The position numbers were made by a program, and so were the translations under genes. From assembly GCF_027622855.1 (NCBI RefSeq), contig NZ_JAPZVR010000001.1, positions 455,282 through 511,104 on the forward strand: 55,823 nt of DNA. Reading direction: 5' to 3'. Positions 15,572-22,581 of the stretch are shown here, piece by piece. Under the pieces are notes generated by a model that saw only the letters and a list, made by a program, of their open reading frames with translations, searched no databases and had not been told where the DNA came from. Position 1 is the stretch's first letter. Each line of letters starts with the position of its first letter. The stretch comes from Glycomyces algeriensis (GTDB taxonomy: Bacteria; Actinomycetota; Actinomycetes; Mycobacteriales; Micromonosporaceae).

Positions 15572-16727
15572 CCTGCGCCCGGAACCGCCCCCGCGCATCG
15601 GCATCGACCGGCCCGGGTCGTTCAGCCGCTCGTGCTTCCACGAGCGCCACCCGGTGCTCATCGCGAACCTCATCGCCGACCACCCGTACCCGCCGCGCAT
15701 CCGCGCCCGGCTCGAGGCACTGCTCGCCGAGAGCCTCGACGGCACCGTCCCGCCCGAGGTCCCGCCGGGCCCGAACCAGGCGTTCTGGGCCGCCGAGCTC
15801 GCCGCGTGCGCCGGCCGTCCCTGGAGCGCCCTGCCCTACCTATGGGCCGAGTCGTACTTCTACCGCCGCCTCCTCGACGCCACCGAGTACTTCGACACCG
15901 AGAGCCCCTGGTGCGGCGTCGACCTCTTCGCCCCGCAGAAGCACGCGCAGCTCGCCGGCCCCGAGATCCGGGCCGACCTCGACGCCTACGCCGCGCTCAG
16001 CGAACGCGACCGCACCGAGCGCCGCCAGGCCCTCCTCCACGCGAGCCTCTGGGGCAACCAGGCCGACCTCGGCTTCCGCACCACCACCGACATCGCGGGC
16101 CGCAGCGGCGTCGTCGTCGACGACGGCGCCGCCGTCTGGGACCTCGTCGACGGCCCCGGCGGCGGACCGGTGATCGTGGTGGCCGACAACGCGGGCCGCG
16201 AGCTCACCGCCGACCTCGCCCTGGTGGACGCGCTCCTGGAGACCGGTGTCGTGGAGCTCCACCTCAAACCGCACCCGTACTTCGTCTCGGACGCCACCGG
16301 CAACGACCTGCTCGCCACCCTCGACGCGCTCGACGCCGACCCGAACAAGCCCGTGCAGGCCCTCGCCCAGCGGCTGCGCGAGGCGATCCGCGACGAGTCG
16401 CTGCGCGTGCGCACCCACGGCTTCTACGCGCTGCCCTCCACCTACCGGCACCTGCCGCCCGGCCTCGCCCGCGACTACGGCGCGGCCAGGCTCGTGATCG
16501 TCAAGGGCGACTTGAACTACCGCCGCCTCGTCGGCGACCGCGAGTGGGACCCGGCCACGCCCTTCGGCGACGTCGTCGCGTACTTCCCGGGCGACGTGGC
16601 CGCCCTCCGCACCGCGAAGTCGGACCTCGCGGTCGGCATCCCCCCGGCCCGTCTCACCGAGTTGGACAACGCTTCCCCGGACTGGCGGATCAGCGGCACG
16701 CACGCCATGATTCAGGTGCTGCACTGA
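15564..16727 (+). CDS. DUF89/ARMT1-like metal-dependent phosphatase
   Basis: 387-aa protein of the DUF89 (damage-control phosphatase, ARMT1-like) family. Members are metal-dependent phosphatases acting on reactive sugar phosphates such as fructose-1-phosphate or on pantetheine derivatives. Diagnostic motifs are VVADNAGRELTADLALVDALL near residue 210 (metal-binding Asp/Asn), LKPHPYFVSD near 233 and VIVKGDLNYRRL near 310, which corresponds to the conserved KGxxN. GGAG lies 6 nt before the ATG. It overlaps the preceding TetR and precedes the esterase by 29 bp, so it is probably co-regulated with them. The eukaryote-like C-terminal type with N-terminal helices matches its length. Confidence 0.85.
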   Translation: MADLRPEPPPRIGIDRPGSFSRSCFHERHPVLIANLIADHPYPPRIRARLEALLAESLDGTVPPEVPPGPNQAFWAAELAACAGRPWSALPYLWAESYFYRRLLDATEYFDTESPWCGVDLFAPQKHAQLAGPEIRADLDAYAALSERDRTERRQALLHASLWGNQADLGFRTTTDIAGRSGVVVDDGAAVWDLVDGPGGGPVIVVADNAGRELTADLALVDALLETGVVELHLKPHPYFVSDATGNDLLATLDALDADPNKPVQALAQRLREAIRDESLRVRTHGFYALPSTYRHLPPGLARDYGAARLVIVKGDLNYRRLVGDREWDPATPFGDVVAYFPGDVAALRTAKSDLAVGIPPARLTELDNASPDWRISGTHAMIQVLH

Positions 16728-16756
16728 TCCTGCGGCACTGATCCGAGGAGGCGGCG

Positions 16757-17686
16757 TTGCCGGTCGACGAGTACTTCACCACCATGTTCCGGGGCCTCGA
16801 GCAGGCCACCGCGCCGGGCGAGACCGACGAGGCGAAGGACGCGCTCGCGCAGGCCTACATGCGCGAGTACATCGGCGAGGCCCTCGCCTGGGACGCCACC
16901 GGCATCACGGTCGAGGACACCGTGATCGAGGGCTCGCACGGCCCGATCCCGCTGCGCCTCTACCGCCCCGAAGGCGAACTCGCCGGCTCGGTGCTCTGGT
17001 GCCACGGCGGCGGCTTCAAATACGGCGACCTCGACATGTTCGAGGCCCACGTCGTGAGCATCGAGCTCGCCCGCCGCGCGGGCGTCGCGGTCGCCTCCGT
17101 GGACTACCGGCTCGCGAACGACACCGTCAAGTACCCCGTGCCCGGCGACGACGTGCTCGTCGCCTGGGACTGGTGGTGCGAGCAGCCGCTGCCCGAGGGC
17201 GCGCCGATCGGCCTCGGCGGCGCCAGCGCCGGTGCGGCGCTGGCGCTCACGGCCGCGCTGCGCACCAGGGACCTCGGCGGCCGCCCGGCCGACGTGCTGC
17301 TCCTGGCCTATCCCTTCGCGCACTACCCGAACCCGGCGGTGAGCCCGGCGCTGAGCGCCGAGATGGCGGTGCTCCCGTTCCGCTTCGAGGCCGAAGGGGT
17401 CGAGGAGATGGTCCGCAACTACGTGGGCCGCATCAGCGACATCCCGCCGAACGCGCTCCCGGGCGCGGCCCGGCTCGACGGCCTGCCGCCCACCCGCCTG
17501 GTCGTCTCGGAGTACGACGACCTGCGCGCCTCGGCCGATCTGCTGGAGCGCCAGCTGCGCGAGGTCGGCGTCCCGGTCGAGTCGTACGTGGCCCATGGCA
17601 TGACGCACGGGCACCTGAACCACGCGCCGAGCCTCCCGGAGGTCTCGCACTCGCTCGACTTCTTCGTGAAAGGCCTTCAAGTCTGA
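16757..17686 (+). CDS. HSL-type alpha/beta-hydrolase (esterase)
   Basis: 309-aa esterase of the hormone-sensitive-lipase family. It has the oxyanion HGGGF at residues 83-87, the strand VASVDYRLA, the nucleophile motif GGASAG with Ser157, the acid region SEYDDLRASADLL near 251-263 and the His region HGMTHGHLNH near 280. The TTG start is supported by GAGGAGG 6 nt upstream. It follows the DUF89 gene by 29 bp and is probably the last gene of the TetR operon. The family hydrolyses short acyl esters; the physiological substrate is unknown. Confidence 0.9.
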   Translation: MPVDEYFTTMFRGLEQATAPGETDEAKDALAQAYMREYIGEALAWDATGITVEDTVIEGSHGPIPLRLYRPEGELAGSVLWCHGGGFKYGDLDMFEAHVVSIELARRAGVAVASVDYRLANDTVKYPVPGDDVLVAWDWWCEQPLPEGAPIGLGGASAGAALALTAALRTRDLGGRPADVLLLAYPFAHYPNPAVSPALSAEMAVLPFRFEAEGVEEMVRNYVGRISDIPPNALPGAARLDGLPPTRLVVSEYDDLRASADLLERQLREVGVPVESYVAHGMTHGHLNHAPSLPEVSHSLDFFVKGLQV

Positions 17687-18013
17687 CGGGCGCCGGCTCC
17701 TTACGGCGTGCCGTTCTCCGACCGGTTCGACCCGATCCACCTGCGGCGGCGCTTGATCCGTGGCATGGTGAGTACCGGCGGCACCGGTCGCCGCGCGCTC
17801 CCGTGCTCGGTTCGTCCCGCACGGTTGTGCCGGTGATCTGGTCCACCGCAGGCATACACCCGGCCCGTCTGGGTAGCCGAGCGGGACGAAGGAACGGCCG
17901 CCTTGGAGGGAGTGGGACGACTTGGCTTCGCGCATCGAGCATTACGAGTGGACGCTCCCGGCCCGCGTGCCGTGCGGCCCGCGCACGAGCCCGTCGAGAG
18001 GGAGTGAGCCGCC
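17687..18013. other. 327-bp intergenic stretch without a recognisable gene
   Basis: No frame has a start, ribosome site and recognisable protein together. A small hairpin (CCGTGC/GCACGG around 17811-17834) is present, and GAGGGAG just before 18014 is the ribosome site of the next gene. Base composition is like the flanks. A promoter for the dehydrogenase must lie here but no clear -35/-10 pair stands out. Confidence 0.5.
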
Positions 18014-19069
18014 ATGCGCGCGTTGACCTTCGCCCCTGGGAAGCAGGGCACTCTGGAGCTCGCCGAGATCGACGACCCCGCACCGGGGGAGGGCGAGCTG
18101 CTCGTCGAGGGCCTGGCGCTCGGCGTGTGCGGCACCGACAAGGAGCTCGCGAACGGCGAGTACGGCTGGGCGCCCGAGGGCGCCGACCGGATGGTCATCG
18201 GGCACGAGTCGCTCGGCCGCGTCAAGACCGCGCCCGAAGGCAGCGATTTCGCCGCGGGGGACCTGGTGGTCGGCGTGGTGCGCCGCCCCGACCCGGAACC
18301 GTGCGGCGCCTGCGCCCGCGGCCAGTTCGACTCGTGCCGCAACGGCGACTACACCGAGCGCGGCATCAAGCAGCTCGACGGCTACGGCAGCGAGCTGTGG
18401 ACCGTCGAGGCCGAGTACGCCGTCAAGCTCGACCCGGAGCTGTCCGATGTGGGCGTGCTGCTGGAGCCGATGAGCGTGCTCGCCAAGGCCTGGGACCAGA
18501 TCGACCGGATCGGCTCCCGCGCCTGGTTCGAGCCGAAGTCGGTCCTGGTCACCGGCGCGGGCCCGATCGGGCTGCTGGCCGCGCTGATCGGGGCGCGGCG
18601 CGGGCTCGAGGTCCACGTCTACGACCACAACGACCACGGGCCCAAGCCGAAGCTCGTCGCCGACCTCGGCGCGGCCTACCACCACGAGAGCATGGCCGCC
18701 GCGGTCGAGGCCGCGAAGCCGGACATCGTCATCGAGGCCACCGGCGTGGCCGACCTCGTGTTCGACGCGATCAGCGCCACGGGGGCCTTCGGGATCACCT
18801 GCCTCACCGGCGTGTCATCCGCCGGACGGACGTCCGATGTGGACGCAGGCGGCGTGAACCGGCAGATCGTGCTGGAGAACGACGTGGTCTTCGGTACGGT
18901 CAACGCCAATCTGGACCACTACGCGGAGGCGGCGCGGCAGCTCGCCGAGGCCGACCGGGCCTGGCTCCGCCGCATGATCACCCGCCGCGTGCCCCTGGGC
19001 CGCTTCGAGGAGGCCTTCCGCGGCGAACCCGACGACGTCAAAGTCGTCATAGACCTCACTGGGGGGTAA
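18014..19069 (+). CDS. Glucose 1-dehydrogenase-like zinc MDR enzyme
   Basis: 351-aa medium-chain dehydrogenase resembling archaeal-type glucose 1-dehydrogenases, which oxidise aldoses to lactones with NAD(P). The catalytic zinc region is GVCGTDKELANGEYGW near residue 38 followed by IGHESLGRV; a structural-zinc segment with CGACARGQFDSCRNGDYTERG follows at about 95-120. The Rossmann motif is VTGAGPIGLLAALIG near 180, then the family-typical YDHND. It has GAGGGAG upstream of the ATG. It ends normally (VVIDLTGG) 16 nt before a G/C homopolymer tract. A role in sugar oxidation is likely; the exact sugar is not evident. Confidence 0.88.
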   Translation: MRALTFAPGKQGTLELAEIDDPAPGEGELLVEGLALGVCGTDKELANGEYGWAPEGADRMVIGHESLGRVKTAPEGSDFAAGDLVVGVVRRPDPEPCGACARGQFDSCRNGDYTERGIKQLDGYGSELWTVEAEYAVKLDPELSDVGVLLEPMSVLAKAWDQIDRIGSRAWFEPKSVLVTGAGPIGLLAALIGARRGLEVHVYDHNDHGPKPKLVADLGAAYHHESMAAAVEAAKPDIVIEATGVADLVFDAISATGAFGITCLTGVSSAGRTSDVDAGGVNRQIVLENDVVFGTVNANLDHYAEAARQLAEADRAWLRRMITRRVPLGRFEEAFRGEPDDVKVVIDLTGG

Positions 19070-19189
19070 GGGAAAAGCGGGGGGCGGGGGGGGGGGGCCC
19101 CCCCCCCCCCGCAAAAACTAGAAAAGGGCCGGCGGGGGGGGGCCGCGCCCGGCGGTCGGGCTGGGGGGCCCGGCCGCCGCTGCAAATCC
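19070..19189. other. Anomalous G-run/C-run tract between convergent genes
   Basis: A run of 13 G (19086-19098) passes directly into 12 C (19099-19110), followed by A-rich scraps and further G and C runs up to the stop codon of the leftward gene at 19190. It sits where a bidirectional terminator would be expected between two convergent genes. The pattern resembles no-signal G calls from reads on each strand joined head to head. The sequence should be treated as unreliable and may mark an assembly join. Confidence 0.6.
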
Positions 19190-20707
19190 TTAGAAGGGGC
19201 CGGCGGTGCGCGGCACTCGCCGGTCGTTCAGCGCGCCCACTCCCGGGAAGTCCAGGTTCGGGCAGCTCAGGCCCGCTTCAGGAACGGCCCGGTCCACGAA
19301 GTAGGCGTTCACCGCTTCGTCGATGCACTCGGAGATGCCGCCGTAGACGGTGTGCCCGTAGCCCTCGTAGGTGACGAGGTGACCGTCGGCCTGCTCGGCG
19401 GAGGCCAGCGTCCAGTCGTACACGGTCGCGGGGTCGTGCTCGTTGCCGATGAACACGATCGGCGGGGCGTGGTCGACGTCCAGCTCCTCGCGCTCGTTGG
19501 TGTGCTCGATGCCGGAGCCGACGCAGGTGAGCGCGTGGTTGTTGTACGGCGTCCACTCGACGTTCGGGTAGTCCTCGGTCAGGCGCTCCTGGAGGTCGGC
19601 GAGCTCCTCGTAGTCTTCGATCTCCCAGCCGTAGTCCTGGCACCAGGCCGGGTAGTAGAGGTGCTCCACCTCGTCCTCCTCCTGCAGTGCGGTGAGGCCG
19701 CTGAGGGGTGTGCCGTCGCGCATCGCGACGTACGCCTCGGCGAGGCTCGGCCAAGCGTGCGGGGAGTTCGCGGCGAACGTGTACTGCATGGACAGTGCGT
19801 AGAAGTCCAGCGGCTCACCGGTGTCGGGGTCGAGGAGCTCCCCGGCGCGGGCCTTCGCCTTGATCTCGCTGTAGAGCGCGGTGACGTCCTCGCCGTGGAG
19901 CGCGCATGCGGGCGCGCCCGCGCACCAGGCGGTGAACGCGGCGAAGTTCTCCTCCACGGCCTCGGTCTCGGTGCTCATGAACTCCCACACCGATGCGAGG
20001 CTGTGGTCCATGTTGCCGTCCAGCACCATGGTGCGGATCTTGCGCGGGTAGGCCTCGGCGTACTGCTGGCCCATGATGGTCCCGTAGGAGTAGCCGAGGT
20101 AGTTGAGCCTGCCCTCGCCGAGCGCGCGGCGGATGCGCTCCATGTCTTCGACGGTCTCGAGGTTCGAGACGTGGTCGAAGAGCCTGCCGGTGCGCTCGCG
20201 GCAGTCCTCGGTGAGTGCCGCGTTGGCGTCCTCGAGGGCCTCGAACGAGTCCTGGTCGGTCGGGACGCCGACGGCGTCCACCGCGGCCACGGCGTCGATC
20301 CCGCAGAGGACCTGCGTGCTGGTGTTGACGCCGCGCGGGTCGAAGCCGACGATGTCGAAGCGCTCGGCGGCCTCGCCGGTGAGCGGGTTGTACTGCTTGA
20401 CCGAGTCGACGCCGGAGCCGCCGGGCCCGCCGGGGTCCATGAGGATCGTGCCGAGCTTCTCGTCAGGGTTCGCGGCCTGCCTGCGGGCCAGGCCGATCTC
20501 GATCGTCTCGCCGCGCGGGCGGTCGTAGTCGAGCGGGACCTCGATCGTGGCGCACTCGACCGCTTCGGCCGGGTCCGTGTCGGGACACGGCTGCCAGTCG
20601 ATGCCGTGGTGGCCGGAGCCCGCAGCCGCGGGGGACGCGGCGAGGAGGGTGATCGCGAGGACCGCGGCCGAACCGGCCGCGGTGAGGTAACGGGTGGATG
20701 CTCTCAT
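19190..20707 (-). CDS. Secreted tripeptidyl-aminopeptidase-like alpha/beta-hydrolase (S33)
   Basis: 505-aa exported peptidase of the Streptomyces Tap/SlpD/SlpE type. Residues 1-29 are a Sec signal peptide ending SPAAAG, without a lipobox Cys. Next come VECATIEVPLDYDRP, the oxyanion segment MDPGGPGGSG, FDIVGFDPRGVN and the nucleophile elbow LGYSYGT. The C-terminal TAP-like domain has VFIGNEHDPATVYDW with the catalytic Asp and EGYGHTVYGG with the catalytic His. These enzymes remove N-terminal di/tripeptides from exported proteins or peptides. Its 3' end abuts the anomalous G/C tract, but the terminal residues look normal. Confidence 0.92.
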   Translation of the reverse strand: MRASTRYLTAAGSAAVLAITLLAASPAAAGSGHHGIDWQPCPDTDPAEAVECATIEVPLDYDRPRGETIEIGLARRQAANPDEKLGTILMDPGGPGGSGVDSVKQYNPLTGEAAERFDIVGFDPRGVNTSTQVLCGIDAVAAVDAVGVPTDQDSFEALEDANAALTEDCRERTGRLFDHVSNLETVEDMERIRRALGEGRLNYLGYSYGTIMGQQYAEAYPRKIRTMVLDGNMDHSLASVWEFMSTETEAVEENFAAFTAWCAGAPACALHGEDVTALYSEIKAKARAGELLDPDTGEPLDFYALSMQYTFAANSPHAWPSLAEAYVAMRDGTPLSGLTALQEEDEVEHLYYPAWCQDYGWEIEDYEELADLQERLTEDYPNVEWTPYNNHALTCVGSGIEHTNEREELDVDHAPPIVFIGNEHDPATVYDWTLASAEQADGHLVTYEGYGHTVYGGISECIDEAVNAYFVDRAVPEAGLSCPNLDFPGVGALNDRRVPRTAGPF

Positions 20708-20852
20708 GCAGGAAGTCCTTCTGCCCGAAGTACACCGGACCGCGCGGGCGCGGCCCGGTCGTTCCTATTGCATTTGAGAGTCTATGAAAGGTATTGCCCC
20801 GCTGGGGATCCCGCAGGCTGTACCTTCGGTGGTCCGATTTCCCGCGGTGCGG

Positions 20853-21332
20853 CTACCAGCAGGTGCCGCCCTGCTTGCGTTCGGCGATGCGGTCGCGCAC
20901 CCGGCCGAGCCCGTCGGCCACGGCCTTGCGCTCCTCGGGGGTGAGCACGTCGATGAGGATCTCCCGCACGGCCTCCACGTGCCCGGGCGCGGCGCGCTCG
21001 AGGGTCGCGCGGCCCTCGGCGGTGATCTCGGCGAGGACCCCGCTCTTGCTCCACTCGCACTGGCGGCGGGTGACGAGCCCGGCCTTCTCCATCTGGCCGA
21101 TCTGGTAGGTGAGGCCGCTCTTGGAGTTGATGATCCGCTCGGCCAGCTCGGTCATGCGCATCGCGCCGGCTTCGGCCCGGTTGAGGGTCATGAGGATCTG
21201 GTACTGGAGGTGGGAGAGGCCCATGTCCTCCTTGAGCTGCTGGTCGAGCTCGCGGTCGACGAGGGTCGCCGCCGAGATGAACGCGATCCAGGCGTTCATC
21301 TCCTCCTCGTTCAGCCAATTCGTGTGACCCAT
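20853..21332 (-). CDS. MarR-family regulator
   Basis: 159-aa winged-helix regulator. The core holds LSHLQYQILMTLNRAEAGAM, then TELAERIINSKSGLTYQIGQ as the helix-turn-helix and the wing CEWSKSGVLAEITAEGRATL; dimerisation helices flank it. It is divergent from the GTP cyclohydrolase II gene, and the region between contains two TTCAAATTTGAA palindromes overlapping back-to-back promoters. It is therefore likely to repress itself and the cyclohydrolase. The GGAGG before the ATG is only one base away, so the exact start is slightly uncertain. Confidence 0.9.
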   Translation of the reverse strand: MGHTNWLNEEEMNAWIAFISAATLVDRELDQQLKEDMGLSHLQYQILMTLNRAEAGAMRMTELAERIINSKSGLTYQIGQMEKAGLVTRRQCEWSKSGVLAEITAEGRATLERAAPGHVEAVREILIDVLTPEERKAVADGLGRVRDRIAERKQGGTCW

Positions 21333-21351
21333 GCCTCCAGCCTAACTCCTT

Positions 21352-21401
21352 GTTCAAATTTGAACTCAACTGTACCTTAGTCCAAGCAGTTCAAATTTGA
21401 A
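21352..21401. promoter_or_regulatory. Two MarR operators over divergent marR/ribA promoters
   Basis: GTTCAAATTTGAAC (21352-21365) is a perfect palindrome and TTCAAATTTGAA recurs at 21390-21401, centres 37 bp apart. A rightward promoter TTGTTC (21350-21355), 17 bp, TACCTT (21373-21378) is overlapped at -35 by the first site, and the second lies just past the start point. A leftward -10 TAAGGT overlaps the rightward one. Confidence 0.82.
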
Positions 21402-21423
21402 ACGGTTGAGCATCGGAGACGAC

Positions 21424-22059
21424 ATGGAAACCGTTCACGCGACCGCCGCGGTCCGCACCCGCGTCACCATCCCTCTCACCTTCCCCGACGGCTACGCGAC
21501 CACCGCCGAGGCCGTCACCTTCAGAGGCCTCGCCGACGGCCAGGAGCACTTGGCGCTCGTGCTCGGCCACCCCGCCCCCGGCACCGCCCCCCTCGTGCGC
21601 CTCCACTCCGAATGCCTGACCGGCGACGTCTTCGGCTCGGCCCGCTGCGACTGCGGCCCCCAGCTGCGCGAAGCCGTCGAACGCATCAGCGAGCGCGGCG
21701 GCGTCCTCCTCTACCTGCGGCAGGAGGGCCGCGGCATCGGCCTGTACAACAAGCTCGACGCCTACGCCCTCCAAGACGGCGGCCTCGACACCTACGAGGC
21801 CAACGCCGCCCTGGGCCTGCCCGAGGACGGCCGCGACTACACCGCCGCCGCCCAGATGCTCGAGGCCCTCGGCACCGGCGCCTTCGAGCTCCTCACCAAC
21901 AACCCCGACAAGGCCCGCCAGCTCCGCGACCTCGGCGCCGACGTGACCGCGACCGTCCCCACGGGCGTCTTCGCGACCGACAGCAACGTCCGGTACCTGA
22001 GCGCCAAGGTCGAGCGCACCGGCCACACGATCGCGCTGGCCGGCCTCGCCGCAGCCTGA
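21424..22059 (+). CDS. ribA: GTP cyclohydrolase II (stand-alone)
   Basis: 211-aa enzyme converting GTP to 2,5-diamino-6-ribosylamino-pyrimidinone phosphate, formate and pyrophosphate, the first step of riboflavin and some deazapurine pathways. The start ATG at 21424 has GGAG upstream; TTG 21397 would extend it through an operator. The zinc site is seen in ECLTGDVFGSARCDCGPQL (three Cys), the GTP/catalytic segment in LLYLRQEGRGIGL, and the C-terminal ELLTNNPDKARQLRDLG is conserved. No DHBP synthase (RibB) fusion and no other rib genes are nearby. A MarR gene and its operators precede it, so it may be an inducible paralogue rather than the housekeeping enzyme. Confidence 0.93.
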   Translation: METVHATAAVRTRVTIPLTFPDGYATTAEAVTFRGLADGQEHLALVLGHPAPGTAPLVRLHSECLTGDVFGSARCDCGPQLREAVERISERGGVLLYLRQEGRGIGLYNKLDAYALQDGGLDTYEANAALGLPEDGRDYTAAAQMLEALGTGAFELLTNNPDKARQLRDLGADVTATVPTGVFATDSNVRYLSAKVERTGHTIALAGLAAA

Positions 22060-22066
22060 CGAACGC

Positions 22067-22105
22067 CGAAAGGGCCCCGCATCTCAATGATGCGGGGCCC
22101 TTTCG
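22067..22105. terminator. Perfect 17-bp bidirectional terminator
   Basis: CGAAAGGGCCCCGCATC (22067-22083) pairs perfectly with GATGCGGGGCCCTTTCG (22089-22105) around a 5-nt loop. It lies between the convergent ribA and arsR genes, with A and T tracts on the outer ends of the stem suited to both directions. Confidence 0.88.
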
Positions 22106-22125
22106 CGTGCTCAGCGGCCCTTGGC

Positions 22126-22479
22126 TCAGCAGCCTTGAGAACTGGTGGCGGTCGAGAGGCCGGCCAGCGCCCGCATCGGGCCGGTGAAGGCGTCGCAGCA
22201 CAGGGCGTAGATGTTGCTGCGGCCCTTGGGGGTCACGGTGACAAGTCCGAGTTCGCGCAGCGGCGCGAGGTGGTGGGAGACGAGGGTCTGGGCGAGACCG
22301 GTCGCCTCGGTGAGTTCGCGCACGGTGCGGTCGCGCTCGGAAAGGAGCATCACGATCGCCAGGCGGTTCTCGTCGGCGAGGGCTTTGAACTGGGGTGCGA
22401 GGTCGCGGGCGCGCTCGACGAGCTTCTCGTCGGACTCGGCGGTGACGTCGGTCAACTCGATCTCGATCAGGCGGCTCAT
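22126..22479 (-). CDS. arsR: ArsR/SmtB-family repressor with C-terminal cysteine pair
   Basis: 117-aa metalloregulator. The winged helix is ALADENRLAIVMLLSERDR, then TEATGLAQTLVSHHLAPLRE as the recognition helix. It lacks the CVC motif in the DNA-binding helix. Instead it has adjacent Cys94-Cys95 after the wing (NIYALCC) and Cys117 at the C-terminus. C-terminal cysteine pairs of this sort are known in the Acidithiobacillus and methylarsenite-sensing ArsR types. It is divergent from the ArsO-like gene, whose promoter it probably controls. A short candidate site ATCAATTCATGTGAT lies at 22534-22548. Confidence 0.88.
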   Translation of the reverse strand: MSRLIEIELTDVTAESDEKLVERARDLAPQFKALADENRLAIVMLLSERDRTVRELTEATGLAQTLVSHHLAPLRELGLVTVTPKGRSNIYALCCDAFTGPMRALAGLSTATSSQGC

Positions 22480-22581
22480 CGATCAAGTAAACCACAGAAC
22501 TTGCTATCAACAGCAATCGCTGGTATTACTTACATCAATTCATGTGATCGCGATCGGCGCGACCACTGCAAGGAGGTCACC

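Noticed and set aside
17800..17950. tRNA-like fragments (GGTTCGTCCC and GGGTAGCCGAGCGGG)
   Set aside because: No cloverleaf can be closed: acceptor and anticodon arms are missing, and the hairpin around GGTTCG has only one stem.
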